In this document: piece by piece, positions 1 through 6,157 of the stretch
Layout of the letters: every line of letters begins with the position of its first letter
Position numbering within the stretch: position 1 is the first letter of the stretch
NCBI GenBank assembly: GCA_944383925.1
Contig: CALWRM010000055.1
Location: 1-40,941 of the forward strand
Reading direction: 5' to 3'
From: an uncultured Clostridia bacterium
GTDB lineage: Bacteria > Bacillota > Clostridia > Christensenellales > UBA1750
DNA length: 40,941 nucleotides
The notes under the pieces: model-generated
Database searches by the model: none
The model's input: only the letters and a program-made list of their open reading frames with translations
Told to the model about the DNA's origin: nothing
Program-made: the position numbers and the translations under genes

Positions 1-127
1 GATCGCCGTTCAGGCCGGCGGCTCCGGGACGAGGATCGCCCAGCGCCGCCCCGCCGGTTCGCAGCCACCACCGGCTCTCTGCAAGGGGTCCGAAGCGAAG
101 GGCTTTCTTCCCATCAAAGCCTATTTG
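1..127 (-). promoter_or_regulatory. T-box leader, 5' (Stem I) part, reading out of the window
   Basis: Read on the minus strand, this stretch carries T-box Stem I hallmarks. There is an AGAGAG element followed at once by a CCGG...CCGG stem with a GTGG-type apical part (about 60-85), then a CCCGGAG segment and flanking GC-rich stems (about 12-45). T-boxes are tRNA-sensing leaders of aminoacyl-tRNA synthetase or amino-acid genes. The antiterminator, the T-box bulge and the gene lie beyond position 1. The specifier codon is not certain; CTC (Leu) and ATC (Ile) both occur in the expected area. It is preceded by a good promoter. Confidence 0.7.
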
Positions 128-132
128 TAATA

Positions 133-161
133 AGTATAGCAAAAATCCGCCGTTTTTGCAA
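133..161 (-). promoter_or_regulatory. Promoter of the T-box leader
   Basis: On the minus strand there is a -35 TTGCAA (156-161), a 17-nt spacer and a -10 TATACT (133-138). Transcription would start near 126 and run left into the T-box leader. The spacer is bracketed by a GCAAAAA/TTTTTGC inverted repeat (139-145 and 153-159), which may also help terminate the upstream hydrolase transcript. Confidence 0.7.
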
Positions 162-236
162 GCCAATTTGCGAAGGCTCCGTTCCGGCCTCGCCGGGGGG
201 AACGCCGCCGCGGCGCGCGGGCCCCTCCCAAAGCGC

Positions 237-1148
237 CTACGCCCGCTCCCGCAGGAAGCTCCGCATCAGGCTGACGGCCCGGCGCTCGTCCGCCAGCAGG
301 GCCATCTGGCCGGCGGGGCCCAGCTCCTCCACCCGGGCGTTTGGATAGAGCTGTTCCAGCAGCTCCTGCTCGCTGGTGGGGTAGTACTGGTCCCTTTGGG
401 CGCGCAGGATCAACACCCGGCCCTTCCAGCCGTCCAGGTCCCCCTTGTCGAAGGGCAGGCGCTCATAGATATCCGGCAGGGCGCGGCAGTTAATATAAAC
501 AAACTGTTTTTTATAAATGTGGTACTCGTAGGTCTCGGAGATAAAGGCGCGCCAGAAGATGAGGTTTTCCTCCATCTCCGGGGGGCACATGTTGTAATAG
601 GTTTGGTAGCCCATGCGGCGGCGCAAAGGATCGAAGGGCGAGAGCATGTAGTTCCAGTATAGCTTCTTGCGCTTGGTCCATTTTTCCCGCGCCTGGGGGT
701 CCAGGCCCTTGGCCGGCGCGCCGGACATGCACAGGACCATGGCCTCGGTCTCCTCCGGATACATCCGCACATAGGTCTGGGCCAGCAGCCCGCCGATGGC
801 ATGGGCGATGAGCACCACGCGCTTGACCCCAAGCTGGTCCAGCAGCTGGTGGATCTGGCGGCTATAGGCCTCAAAGGTCTTTTGCGCCGGATAGGAGATG
901 GCGATCACGCGGATGTCCGCGGACAGCTCCATGAGGTAGGGAAACCACACCTCGCCATAGCCCATGCCCGAGGGCAGAAACAGCGCCGCCCGCTCGCCTT
1001 GGCCCATGTCCCAAACCTGGTAGATGTTCTTCTCCACCTCGTAGCTGCGAGGGGGCACGCGCTCGCGAAAGCCCTTGAGCCGGTTGTAGGCGGCCGGGGG
1101 GGCAATTTGGTAAATGTCGTCCAAGGAACGTTGCGGCATGCTGCTCAT
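237..1148 (-). CDS. alpha/beta-hydrolase fold protein lacking Ser and His of the triad
   Basis: The protein has 303 residues and the layout of an alpha/beta hydrolase: an N-terminal strand region with an oxyanion-loop-like LPSGMG (about 59-63), a nucleophile-elbow region, a central cap and a C-terminal acid segment. The elbow reads AHAIGG, so Ala117 stands where the nucleophilic Ser of G-x-S-x-G belongs. Near the C-terminus AGQMALL has Gln281 where the catalytic His is expected. The acid Asp253 (QRDQ) remains. The frame is intact and has a consensus promoter, so it is probably expressed, but a classical hydrolase reaction is unlikely. A binding or scaffolding role is inference. The start is ATG, preceded by AAAGGAG about 12 nt upstream. 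There is no signal peptide. It stands alone, between a T-box transcript and a divergent amidohydrolase operon. Confidence 0.8.
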   Translation of the reverse strand: MSSMPQRSLDDIYQIAPPAAYNRLKGFRERVPPRSYEVEKNIYQVWDMGQGERAALFLPSGMGYGEVWFPYLMELSADIRVIAISYPAQKTFEAYSRQIHQLLDQLGVKRVVLIAHAIGGLLAQTYVRMYPEETEAMVLCMSGAPAKGLDPQAREKWTKRKKLYWNYMLSPFDPLRRRMGYQTYYNMCPPEMEENLIFWRAFISETYEYHIYKKQFVYINCRALPDIYERLPFDKGDLDGWKGRVLILRAQRDQYYPTSEQELLEQLYPNARVEELGPAGQMALLADERRAVSLMRSFLRERA

Positions 1149-1194
1149 CGCTGTTCTCTTCTCTCCTTTCGCGGGGCCAGCGCCCTACCCAAAT

Positions 1195-1223
1195 ATTGTA
1201 GCCCTTTTCGCGCCGGCTGACAA
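1195..1223 (-). promoter_or_regulatory. Promoter of the hydrolase-fold gene
   Basis: The minus strand shows TTGTCA (1218-1223), a 17-nt spacer and TACAAT (1195-1200), each one base from consensus. It lies back to back with the plus-strand promoter starting at 1226. Confidence 0.75.
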
Positions 1224-1225
1224 GC

Positions 1226-1254
1226 TTGCGCATCCCCCTTTTTGGTGTTAGAAT
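1226..1254 (+). promoter_or_regulatory. Promoter of the peptidase C26/kinase operon
   Basis: TTGCGC (1226-1231), a 17-nt spacer and TAGAAT (1249-1254) lie about 57 nt upstream of the amidohydrolase start. The -35 is weak and the -10 good. Confidence 0.55.
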
Positions 1255-1311
1255 GGGGGAACGCCGCCGCAACCCGGGCGGCGATTTCCACACCCTAGGA
1301 GGAACACCGCC

Positions 1312-1992
1312 ATGAAACCGCGCATTGCGCTTGCCTCGTACATTTACAACGACTCCCCGCTGCCGGCCACCTACTTTGCGGCCGTGGAGCGCTTTGGAGG
1401 CTATCCCCTGGCCATGGGCGTCACCACCGAGCAGGAGCTGCCCTTCCTGCTGGAAAGCGCGGACGCCCTGCTGCTCACCGGCGGCGGCGACGTGGACAGC
1501 CGCTACTTCCGACAGCCACCCCACGAAAAGTCCACGCCCTGCTCCAAGGAGCGGGACGAGACCGAGCTGCTGCTGGCGGCGGCCTTCGTGCGGGCGGGCA
1601 AGCCCGTGCTCGGCATCTGCCGCGGGGCGCAGGTGCTCAACGTGGCCCTGGGCGGCGACCTGTGCCAGCACGTCTTCGACCTGCCCAGCGTCCAGATCCA
1701 ACACCAGGACAAGGACACGCGCCATCGGGTGCGGCTGGTGCCGGAGAGCCTGCTGTCCTCCATCTTCGGCCATGTGCCGGAACTGACCGTCAACTCCACC
1801 CACCACCAGGCCGTGCAGCGGCCCGGTGACGGGCTGACCATCAGCGCCCTATCCACCGACGGCGTCATCGAGGCCGTGGAGATGGGCGACCGGGTGCTCG
1901 GCGTGCAGTGGCACCCGGAGCGCATGCTGGAGGAGGGCATGGAGCCCATCTTCCGCTGGTTTTTGGGGCTTGCCCAGGAGGTGCGGCGGTGA
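1312..1992 (+). CDS. Peptidase C26 family gamma-glutamyl hydrolase (PuuD-like)
   Basis: This 226-residue protein is a class I glutamine-amidotransferase-fold hydrolase of the C26 type. Such enzymes cleave gamma-glutamyl amides, for example gamma-glutamyl-GABA in putrescine catabolism. Visible features are the TGGGD loop (56-60), the nucleophile elbow GICRG with Cys103, NSTHHQ (161-166) and the C-terminal QWHPE with His201 and Glu203, which complete the Cys-His-Glu triad. Length and motif order match the family. An AGGAGG site precedes the ATG. The next gene starts at a GTG overlapping this stop codon, so the two are translationally coupled. No other putrescine genes are nearby, so the actual gamma-glutamyl substrate is unknown. 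Confidence 0.87.
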   Translation: MKPRIALASYIYNDSPLPATYFAAVERFGGYPLAMGVTTEQELPFLLESADALLLTGGGDVDSRYFRQPPHEKSTPCSKERDETELLLAAAFVRAGKPVLGICRGAQVLNVALGGDLCQHVFDLPSVQIQHQDKDTRHRVRLVPESLLSSIFGHVPELTVNSTHHQAVQRPGDGLTISALSTDGVIEAVEMGDRVLGVQWHPERMLEEGMEPIFRWFLGLAQEVRR

Positions 1993-2474
1993 AGGCGGCG
2001 GTCCATCTGCTCTGCGGCAAGGTTTGCAGCGGCAAGAGCCATTACGCCAAGTCCCTGGCCGCGGAGCTTGGCGCCATCACCCTGTCCATGGACGAGCTGA
2101 TGCTCAGCCTCTTCGACGAGCGCCTGGGCGCCAACCACGACCTGGTGGCCGCCCGCTCCAAGGCCTATCTGTTCCGCCTGGCCGCCCGGCTGAGCGCTCT
2201 GGGCCTGCCCGTGGTGCTGGACTTCGGTCTTTGGACCCGGGCTGACCGCCAGGAGGCCCGCGACTACTTCGCCCGTCTTTCCATCCCCACCAAGCTCTAC
2301 TACCTGTACGCGGACGAGGCCGTGCGCAAGGCCCGCGTGCTCCAGCGCAACCAACGGGTGCGACAGGGCCTGGACCAAAGCTACACCATCGACGAGGACA
2401 TGGACCTGGCCTTCAGCGCGCGCTTCGAGCCGCCCGCGCCCGAGGAAAACGCCCTGCTGGTGCGCACCGACTGA
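1989..2474 (+). CDS. Small P-loop (AAA_33/zeta-toxin-like) kinase
   Basis: This is a 161-residue soluble ATP-binding protein. It begins VKAAVHLLCGKVCSGKS, with a Walker A motif G-K-V-C-S-G-K-S at residues 10-17. Next come SMDELM, an aspartate position where such kinases bind their substrate, and VVLDFGLW as a Walker-B-like strand. An arginine-rich lid (RKARVLQRNQR) follows. The pattern matches the AAA_33 group, which phosphorylates small molecules or nucleotides; the substrate cannot be read off. The start is GTG overlapping the TGA of the upstream gene (GTGA). A longer frame extends 27 codons upstream but only repeats sequence antiparallel in use to the amidohydrolase end, so it is rejected. 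A strong terminator follows. Confidence 0.75.
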   Translation: MKAAVHLLCGKVCSGKSHYAKSLAAELGAITLSMDELMLSLFDERLGANHDLVAARSKAYLFRLAARLSALGLPVVLDFGLWTRADRQEARDYFARLSIPTKLYYLYADEAVRKARVLQRNQRVRQGLDQSYTIDEDMDLAFSARFEPPAPEENALLVRTD

Positions 2475-2495
2475 CCAAGCCGCCCGGACAAACGC

Positions 2496-2533
2496 AACCG
2501 CCCGCGGAGCGAACGCTCCGCGGGCGGTTTTTG
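2496..2533. terminator. Bidirectional intrinsic terminator
   Basis: Perfect 15-bp arms (2496-2510 and 2515-2529) with a GAAC loop are followed by T's on the plus strand and flanked by A's for the minus strand. It separates the convergent kinase and repressor genes. Confidence 0.9.
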
Positions 2534-2549
2534 CGCGTTCTTACAAGCG

Positions 2550-3146
2550 CTACCAGCGGCGGGTGGTTCTGACCACCTTGCCCAGGATGCGCAGGTTGTT
2601 CAGCTCCTTGCCGGAAAAGACCTTGACCGAATAGGCGCTGTTGAAGGGCTGCAGCACGATGTCCTTGCCGGACTTGATGACCCGCTTGATGGTGGCCTCC
2701 TCGTCCTCGATGAGCACCACGGCCAAATCGCCGCTCTCCACCTCGCTTTGGCGGTGCACCAGGGCCAGGTCCCCCGAGTGGATCTCCGGCTCCATGGAGT
2801 CGCCCGTCACGTTCAGGCAGAAGTACTCCTCCGCGTTGGACACGTCCACCATCTCGTATCCCTCGCACTCCTCATTGGCCAGCAGGTTGTAGCCCGCGCG
2901 CACGCTGCCCAGGATGGGCACGGCGCTCATCTTGCCGACGGGATAGCTGTTGGCGGGGGCGTAGTCCAACAGCTCGTCGATGGAGCAGCCGAAAACGTCC
3001 GCAATGGCGCGCAGGGTGTTGGTGTCCGGCTTGCGGCGCTCGGATTCGTAATGGTTATAGGCTTGGCGGGTGATGCCGAGCAAATCAGCAACTTGCTGTT
3101 GCGTCATCTTCCGCCCCTTGCGGATTTCCTTAAAGCGATTGGCCAT
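2550..3146 (-). CDS. XRE-family repressor with S24 (LexA/CI-type) self-cleavage domain
   Basis: The protein has 198 residues. Residues 5-60 form an XRE helix-turn-helix (QQQVADLLGITRQAYNHYE region). Residues 75-198 are an S24 peptidase-like domain with the cleavage dipeptide Ala84-Gly85 (SVRAGY), nucleophile Ser117 (GDSMEPEI) and general base Lys154 (ATIKRV). Such proteins are repressors that self-cleave when stimulated by RecA filaments, as phage CI and LexA do. The start was chosen at ATG 3146 because GGAGGAGGG lies 7 nt upstream; a 65-codon upstream extension has no such site and would cover the promoter. It is divergent from an orphan LexA DNA-binding domain, suggesting they share control of the intergenic region. 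It could be a domesticated prophage repressor. Confidence 0.88.
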   Translation of the reverse strand: MANRFKEIRKGRKMTQQQVADLLGITRQAYNHYESERRKPDTNTLRAIADVFGCSIDELLDYAPANSYPVGKMSAVPILGSVRAGYNLLANEECEGYEMVDVSNAEEYFCLNVTGDSMEPEIHSGDLALVHRQSEVESGDLAVVLIEDEEATIKRVIKSGKDIVLQPFNSAYSVKVFSGKELNNLRILGKVVRTTRRW

Positions 3147-3167
3147 GCGCCATCCCTCCTCCACCCT

Positions 3168-3196
3168 ATTATGCAACACAATCGCCGAAATAGCAA
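3168..3196 (-). promoter_or_regulatory. Promoter of the XRE-S24 repressor gene
   Basis: The minus strand has TTGCTA (3191-3196), a 17-nt spacer and CATAAT (3168-3173). The -10 overlaps one copy of the 10-bp repeat at 3171-3180, a natural place for repression. Confidence 0.6.
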
Positions 3197-3279
3197 GGGT
3201 CAAATGGATGTTTTTTCCAAAAATATTCACAAACTGTTGACAAGCCCCGGCTGCCGCGCTATACTGATCATGCAACACA
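3171..3279 (+). promoter_or_regulatory. Paired 10-bp direct repeats at divergent promoters (candidate operators)
   Basis: The sequence ATGCAACACA occurs at 3171-3180 and again at 3270-3279. The first overlaps the -10 of the minus promoter. The second lies at about +1 of the plus promoter. The spacing and placement are what an operator pair for the divergent XRE-S24 or LexA-like protein would show. The sites are not palindromic, and binding is inference. Confidence 0.4.
3237..3265 (+). promoter_or_regulatory. Promoter of the LexA-like HTH gene
   Basis: Consensus TTGACA (3237-3242), a 17-nt spacer and TATACT (3260-3265) make this one of the strongest promoters in the window, with a leader of about 70 nt before the start codon. 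Confidence 0.8.
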
Positions 3280-3342
3280 CCGTTACCACCCATCACATCA
3301 AGGCGCGCACACACCACTTCTTTGCGGTAGGAGGTATACATT

Positions 3343-3594
3343 ATGACAACAATTCAAGCTCCCATTCCCCTTCATAACCGGCACATTCAGGGGAGCACGC
3401 GCCGGGCCGTTTACGATTTCATCTCCATCTTTTCCAAGGAGCATGGCTACGCGCCCACCGTGCGCGAGATCGCCGCGGGCCTTGGCCTTTGTTCTCCAGC
3501 CTCCGTGCACAGGCACATGAACTCCCTGGCGGCCGAGGGGCTGCTCGTGCGGGAAAAGAGCAAGGCGCGCGCCATCAGCCTGATCGACCTGTGA
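3343..3594 (+). CDS. Orphan LexA-type winged-helix DNA-binding domain
   Basis: This 83-residue protein matches only the N-terminal DNA-binding domain of LexA. It has the first helix (RAVYDFISIF), the conserved GYAPTVREIA turn, a recognition helix (LCSPASVHRHM) and the wing (GLLVREKSKARAISL). It stops where the LexA hinge would begin, so there is no S24 protease domain and no cleavage site. AGGAGGT sits 7 nt before the ATG and a consensus promoter lies upstream, so it is a designed gene rather than a decayed fragment. The self-cleavage domain missing here is present in the divergent neighbour, joined to a different DNA-binding domain. Function is presumably DNA binding; the target genes are unknown. 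Confidence 0.8.
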   Translation: MTTIQAPIPLHNRHIQGSTRRAVYDFISIFSKEHGYAPTVREIAAGLGLCSPASVHRHMNSLAAEGLLVREKSKARAISLIDL

Positions 3595-3619
3595 GGGCCG
3601 CCATGGATGGTGACGCCCC

Positions 3620-3925
3620 ATGCTGCTGCCCAAGAACGTGGTTGACCGCATCTATCTCAAGCTTCAAAACCAGGACAAGCTGCGCCAGCGGGGCACCCCC
3701 CACGACCAGCGCTGGCTGTTGGCCATCGAGAGCGTGTACAAAAAGCTCAACCCGGAAATGCAGCGCCTGTTCACGCTTCATTTTCAGGAGCATCGTTCCG
3801 GCCTGGACGTGATGTACGAGCTGTGCATCGAGCGCAGCACCTTTTACGCCTGGCGCGAGCAGATCCTGATGCAGATTGCCGTGGCCGCCGTGGAAAGCGG
3901 GGCCATGCAGATCTTCTACGATTGA
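3620..3925 (+). CDS. Small HTH protein, sigma-region-4/ArpU-like
   Basis: A 101-residue protein lies 25 nt after the LexA-like gene. The C-terminal half (about residues 50-90) reads like the helix-turn-helix of ArpU or sigma region 4: a helix ending LNPEMQRLFTLHF, then LDVMYELCIERSTFYAWRE, where STFY-WR fits a recognition helix. The N-terminal half is charged and featureless. The only ATG in frame after an upstream TGA is 3620. The ribosome-binding site is poor (GGATGG about 8 nt upstream), so expression may depend on the upstream gene. ArpU-type proteins control late phage genes, which fits a prophage-derived island, but no structural phage genes are present. Assignment is tentative. Confidence 0.55.
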   Translation: MLLPKNVVDRIYLKLQNQDKLRQRGTPHDQRWLLAIESVYKKLNPEMQRLFTLHFQEHRSGLDVMYELCIERSTFYAWREQILMQIAVAAVESGAMQIFYD

Positions 3926-3946
3926 GTTTCTTGCCCAAGGCGCGTG

Positions 3947-3987
3947 AAAAAGCCCCGAAGGAGTCCTCTCCTTCGGGGCTTTTTTTA
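3947..3987. terminator. Bidirectional intrinsic terminator
   Basis: There are 17-bp arms (3947-3963 and 3968-3984) around a TCCT loop, ending in T7 on the plus strand with A5 at the other side. It serves the HTH gene and the convergent threonine synthase gene. Confidence 0.9.
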
Positions 3988-4003
3988 GAGGAAGCGGGGC
4001 GTC

Positions 4004-5494
4004 TTAGCCGGCCCAGGCCTCCACCACCGCGCGCATGCCTTCCGGCGCGCATTCCCGCCGATGCAGCAGGGGCTTTTCCCGCAGGCACTTGAGGCTCTCG
4101 GGCATGGGCAAGCCGCTGGCCGCCTCCAAGGCGTCCGCGCAGGCAAACTCGTCCAGGCCGTCCACGGCTTCGGGCCCCCGAAGGGCCGCGAGCACGTCCC
4201 TGGAAAACTTGTAGGGGCTGGCGGTGGAGACCACCACCAGGGGGGTGTCGTCGCCGGTAGAGGCGCGATACGCCTTGGCCACGGCATAGGCCACGGCGGT
4301 GTGGGGATCCAGGGTGTAGCCATGCTCGGCGAAACAGGCGCCGATGGCCGCCGCTGCCCTGGCCTCGTCGGCCCAGCCCGCGGAAAAATCCGCCTGCAGC
4401 GCGGCCAGGGTGGCCTCGTCCACCCTGTAGGCGCCCTCGCTCTTGAGCGCGGCCATCCATTGGCGCACGGTCTGGTCCTTGCGGCCGCACAGCTCAAAGA
4501 GCAGGCGCTCCAGGTTGGAGGAAACCAGGATGTCCATCGAGGGGGAACTGGTCTTGTGGAAGGGCCGGTCCGTGTCGTACAGCCCGCCCTGGATGAAGTC
4601 GAAGAGGATGTTGTTGCGGTTGCTGGCGCAGATCAGCCTGCCCACGGGCAGGCCCATGCGCTTGGCGTAATAGCCGGCTAGGATGTTGCCGAAGTTGCCC
4701 GTCGGCACGCAGAAGTTCACCGGCTCGCCGGCGCGCACCCGTCCCTCCGCCAGCAGGTCCGCATAGGCGGAGAAGTAGTAGACGATCTGGGGCACGAGCC
4801 TGCCGAAGTTGATGGAGTTGGCCGAGGAAAGCGCGTAGCCCTTGGCCTCCATCTCCGCAGCGAGGTCCGCGTCGGCAAAGAGGCGCTTGACCCCGGTCTG
4901 GGCGTCGTCGAAGTTTCCCTCCACGGCGCAGACGTGCATGTTGCTCCCCTCCTGGGTGAGCATTTGCAGCCGTTGGGAGGGGGAGACGCCGTCCTTGGGG
5001 AAGAAGACGCCCACCTGGGTGCCCTCCACGTTGCAAAAGCCCTCCAGGGCCGCCTTGCCCGTGTCGCCGGAGGTGGCCACCAGGATGAACACCCGGCGGG
5101 AGAGGCCGGTCTTTTCCATGGAGCGGACCATCAGGTGGGGCAACATTTGCAGGGCCATGTCCTTAAAGGCATGGGTGGGGCCGTGCCACAGCTCCAGCAC
5201 GTGCAGATCGCCCACGGCCTTCAGCGGCGCGGGCGCGCCGCCGAAGCGGGCAGGCTCGTAAGCTGCCGCAGCGCAGTCGTGCAGTTCCTCTGCCGTAAAG
5301 TCGCTGAGGTAGGCGGAGAGGATCCTTTCCGCCCGGGCCTGGTAGGGAAGCGTGGAAAGGCGCTGGATCTCCTCCAGCCCGATGGAGGGAAAGCTCTCCG
5401 GAACGAACAGGCCGCCTTCCGGGGAAAGGCCGGACACGATGGCCTGGGCGGCGCTGACGGCCTTGGAGGCGTCCCTGGTGGACAGATATCGCAT
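4004..5494 (-). CDS. thrC: Threonine synthase
   Basis: The 496-residue protein is a PLP-dependent fold-type II enzyme converting O-phosphohomoserine to threonine, the last step of threonine biosynthesis. The start MRYLSTRD and the GLSPEGGLFVPE segment are typical of the ThrC N-terminal domain. The PLP lysine is Lys111 in HAFKDMAL. A phosphate-binding ATSGDTGKAA loop follows, and later VPTGNFGNI. Length agrees with the long ThrC type. The ATG is preceded by an AGAGGGG site. It is a stand-alone gene here; homoserine kinase and homoserine dehydrogenase are not in the window. A hairpin without a T-run (5546-5580) lies upstream and may be a leader element, but no T-box or other known riboswitch was recognised. 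Confidence 0.95.
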   Translation of the reverse strand: MRYLSTRDASKAVSAAQAIVSGLSPEGGLFVPESFPSIGLEEIQRLSTLPYQARAERILSAYLSDFTAEELHDCAAAAYEPARFGGAPAPLKAVGDLHVLELWHGPTHAFKDMALQMLPHLMVRSMEKTGLSRRVFILVATSGDTGKAALEGFCNVEGTQVGVFFPKDGVSPSQRLQMLTQEGSNMHVCAVEGNFDDAQTGVKRLFADADLAAEMEAKGYALSSANSINFGRLVPQIVYYFSAYADLLAEGRVRAGEPVNFCVPTGNFGNILAGYYAKRMGLPVGRLICASNRNNILFDFIQGGLYDTDRPFHKTSSPSMDILVSSNLERLLFELCGRKDQTVRQWMAALKSEGAYRVDEATLAALQADFSAGWADEARAAAAIGACFAEHGYTLDPHTAVAYAVAKAYRASTGDDTPLVVVSTASPYKFSRDVLAALRGPEAVDGLDEFACADALEAASGLPMPESLKCLREKPLLHRRECAPEGMRAVVEAWAG

Positions 5495-5626
5495 GTGACA
5501 ACACCCCTCTTGTTCTGCGCGGCAGGCGGCGTCCCTTGCGTCAAGAGGGCCATGGCGCCGCTTGGCCGCGCCATGGCCCTTGGGATATCCCGCCTTCGCG
5601 GTTTGCGTTTCCTTGCCGCCGGCCGG

Positions 5627-6037
5627 CTAGATGATGTATTTCTTGAGGTATTCGGGCGGCTCGTCGCTGGGGCCGCTGGTGGAGATGATCACCTTGAGGC
5701 TGTGGGTATCTGCCAGGGCCTCGAGCTTATCAAAAAAGCCTCCGAGCTCGTTGAGGTCCGCCTCAACCAGGCGCAGGAAGCCATCGACATACATCTCGTT
5801 CATATCATAATTGGCGGCCACGATGCCGCTAAGAAAGCCCAGGAACATATCGGGGCTGGAAATATCGTATTCCTTTGCGTTCACAAAACGAATCTCATGG
5901 CGCAGGTCGAACATATAGCGATTATCGTCGTCGATAAATACAATTTCGCCCTTGGCGGTCTTCATGGATGTGTTGGCCATGTCCAGAATACGCTTGGTCT
6001 TGCCGGAACCCTTGCGTCCAAAGATCACCTGGATCAT
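5627..6037 (-). CDS. Small P-loop NTPase-like protein of unknown role
   Basis: The protein has 136 residues and begins MIQVIFGRKGSGKTKRI, with Walker A G-R-K-G-S-G-K-T at residues 7-14. IVFIDDD (about 32-38) or KVIISTSG near the C-terminus may act as the second nucleotide strand. The rest is too short for an AAA+ or ABC domain. The start was placed at the second ATG (6037). The upstream ATG at 6046 directly abuts the AAGGAGG site, leaving no spacing, while 6037 is 9 nt away. I recognise the protein only as a short P-loop protein of a kind often loosely labelled PilT-like; there are no pilus genes here. Codon use matches the neighbours. Confidence 0.7.
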   Translation of the reverse strand: MIQVIFGRKGSGKTKRILDMANTSMKTAKGEIVFIDDDNRYMFDLRHEIRFVNAKEYDISSPDMFLGFLSGIVAANYDMNEMYVDGFLRLVEADLNELGGFFDKLEALADTHSLKVIISTSGPSDEPPEYLKKYII

Positions 6038-6157
6038 AGAGTCCATCCTCCTTTCGTTGGTGAAACAAGTATAACATAAAACCTTGTCAGGGGAAAGGGT
6101 CTTTTTCTCCTCGCGCCGCGAAAGGGGCCGCTTGCCGCGCGGGACCGCCTTTTTAAG

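Noticed and set aside
2550-3925. A complete prophage or integrative element
   Set aside because: Only regulator-type genes are present. There is no integrase, structural, packaging or lysis gene, and strong terminators border the region.
5546-5580. Terminator or riboswitch upstream of thrC
   Set aside because: The 12-bp hairpin has no T-run on either strand and no T-box or other riboswitch signature.
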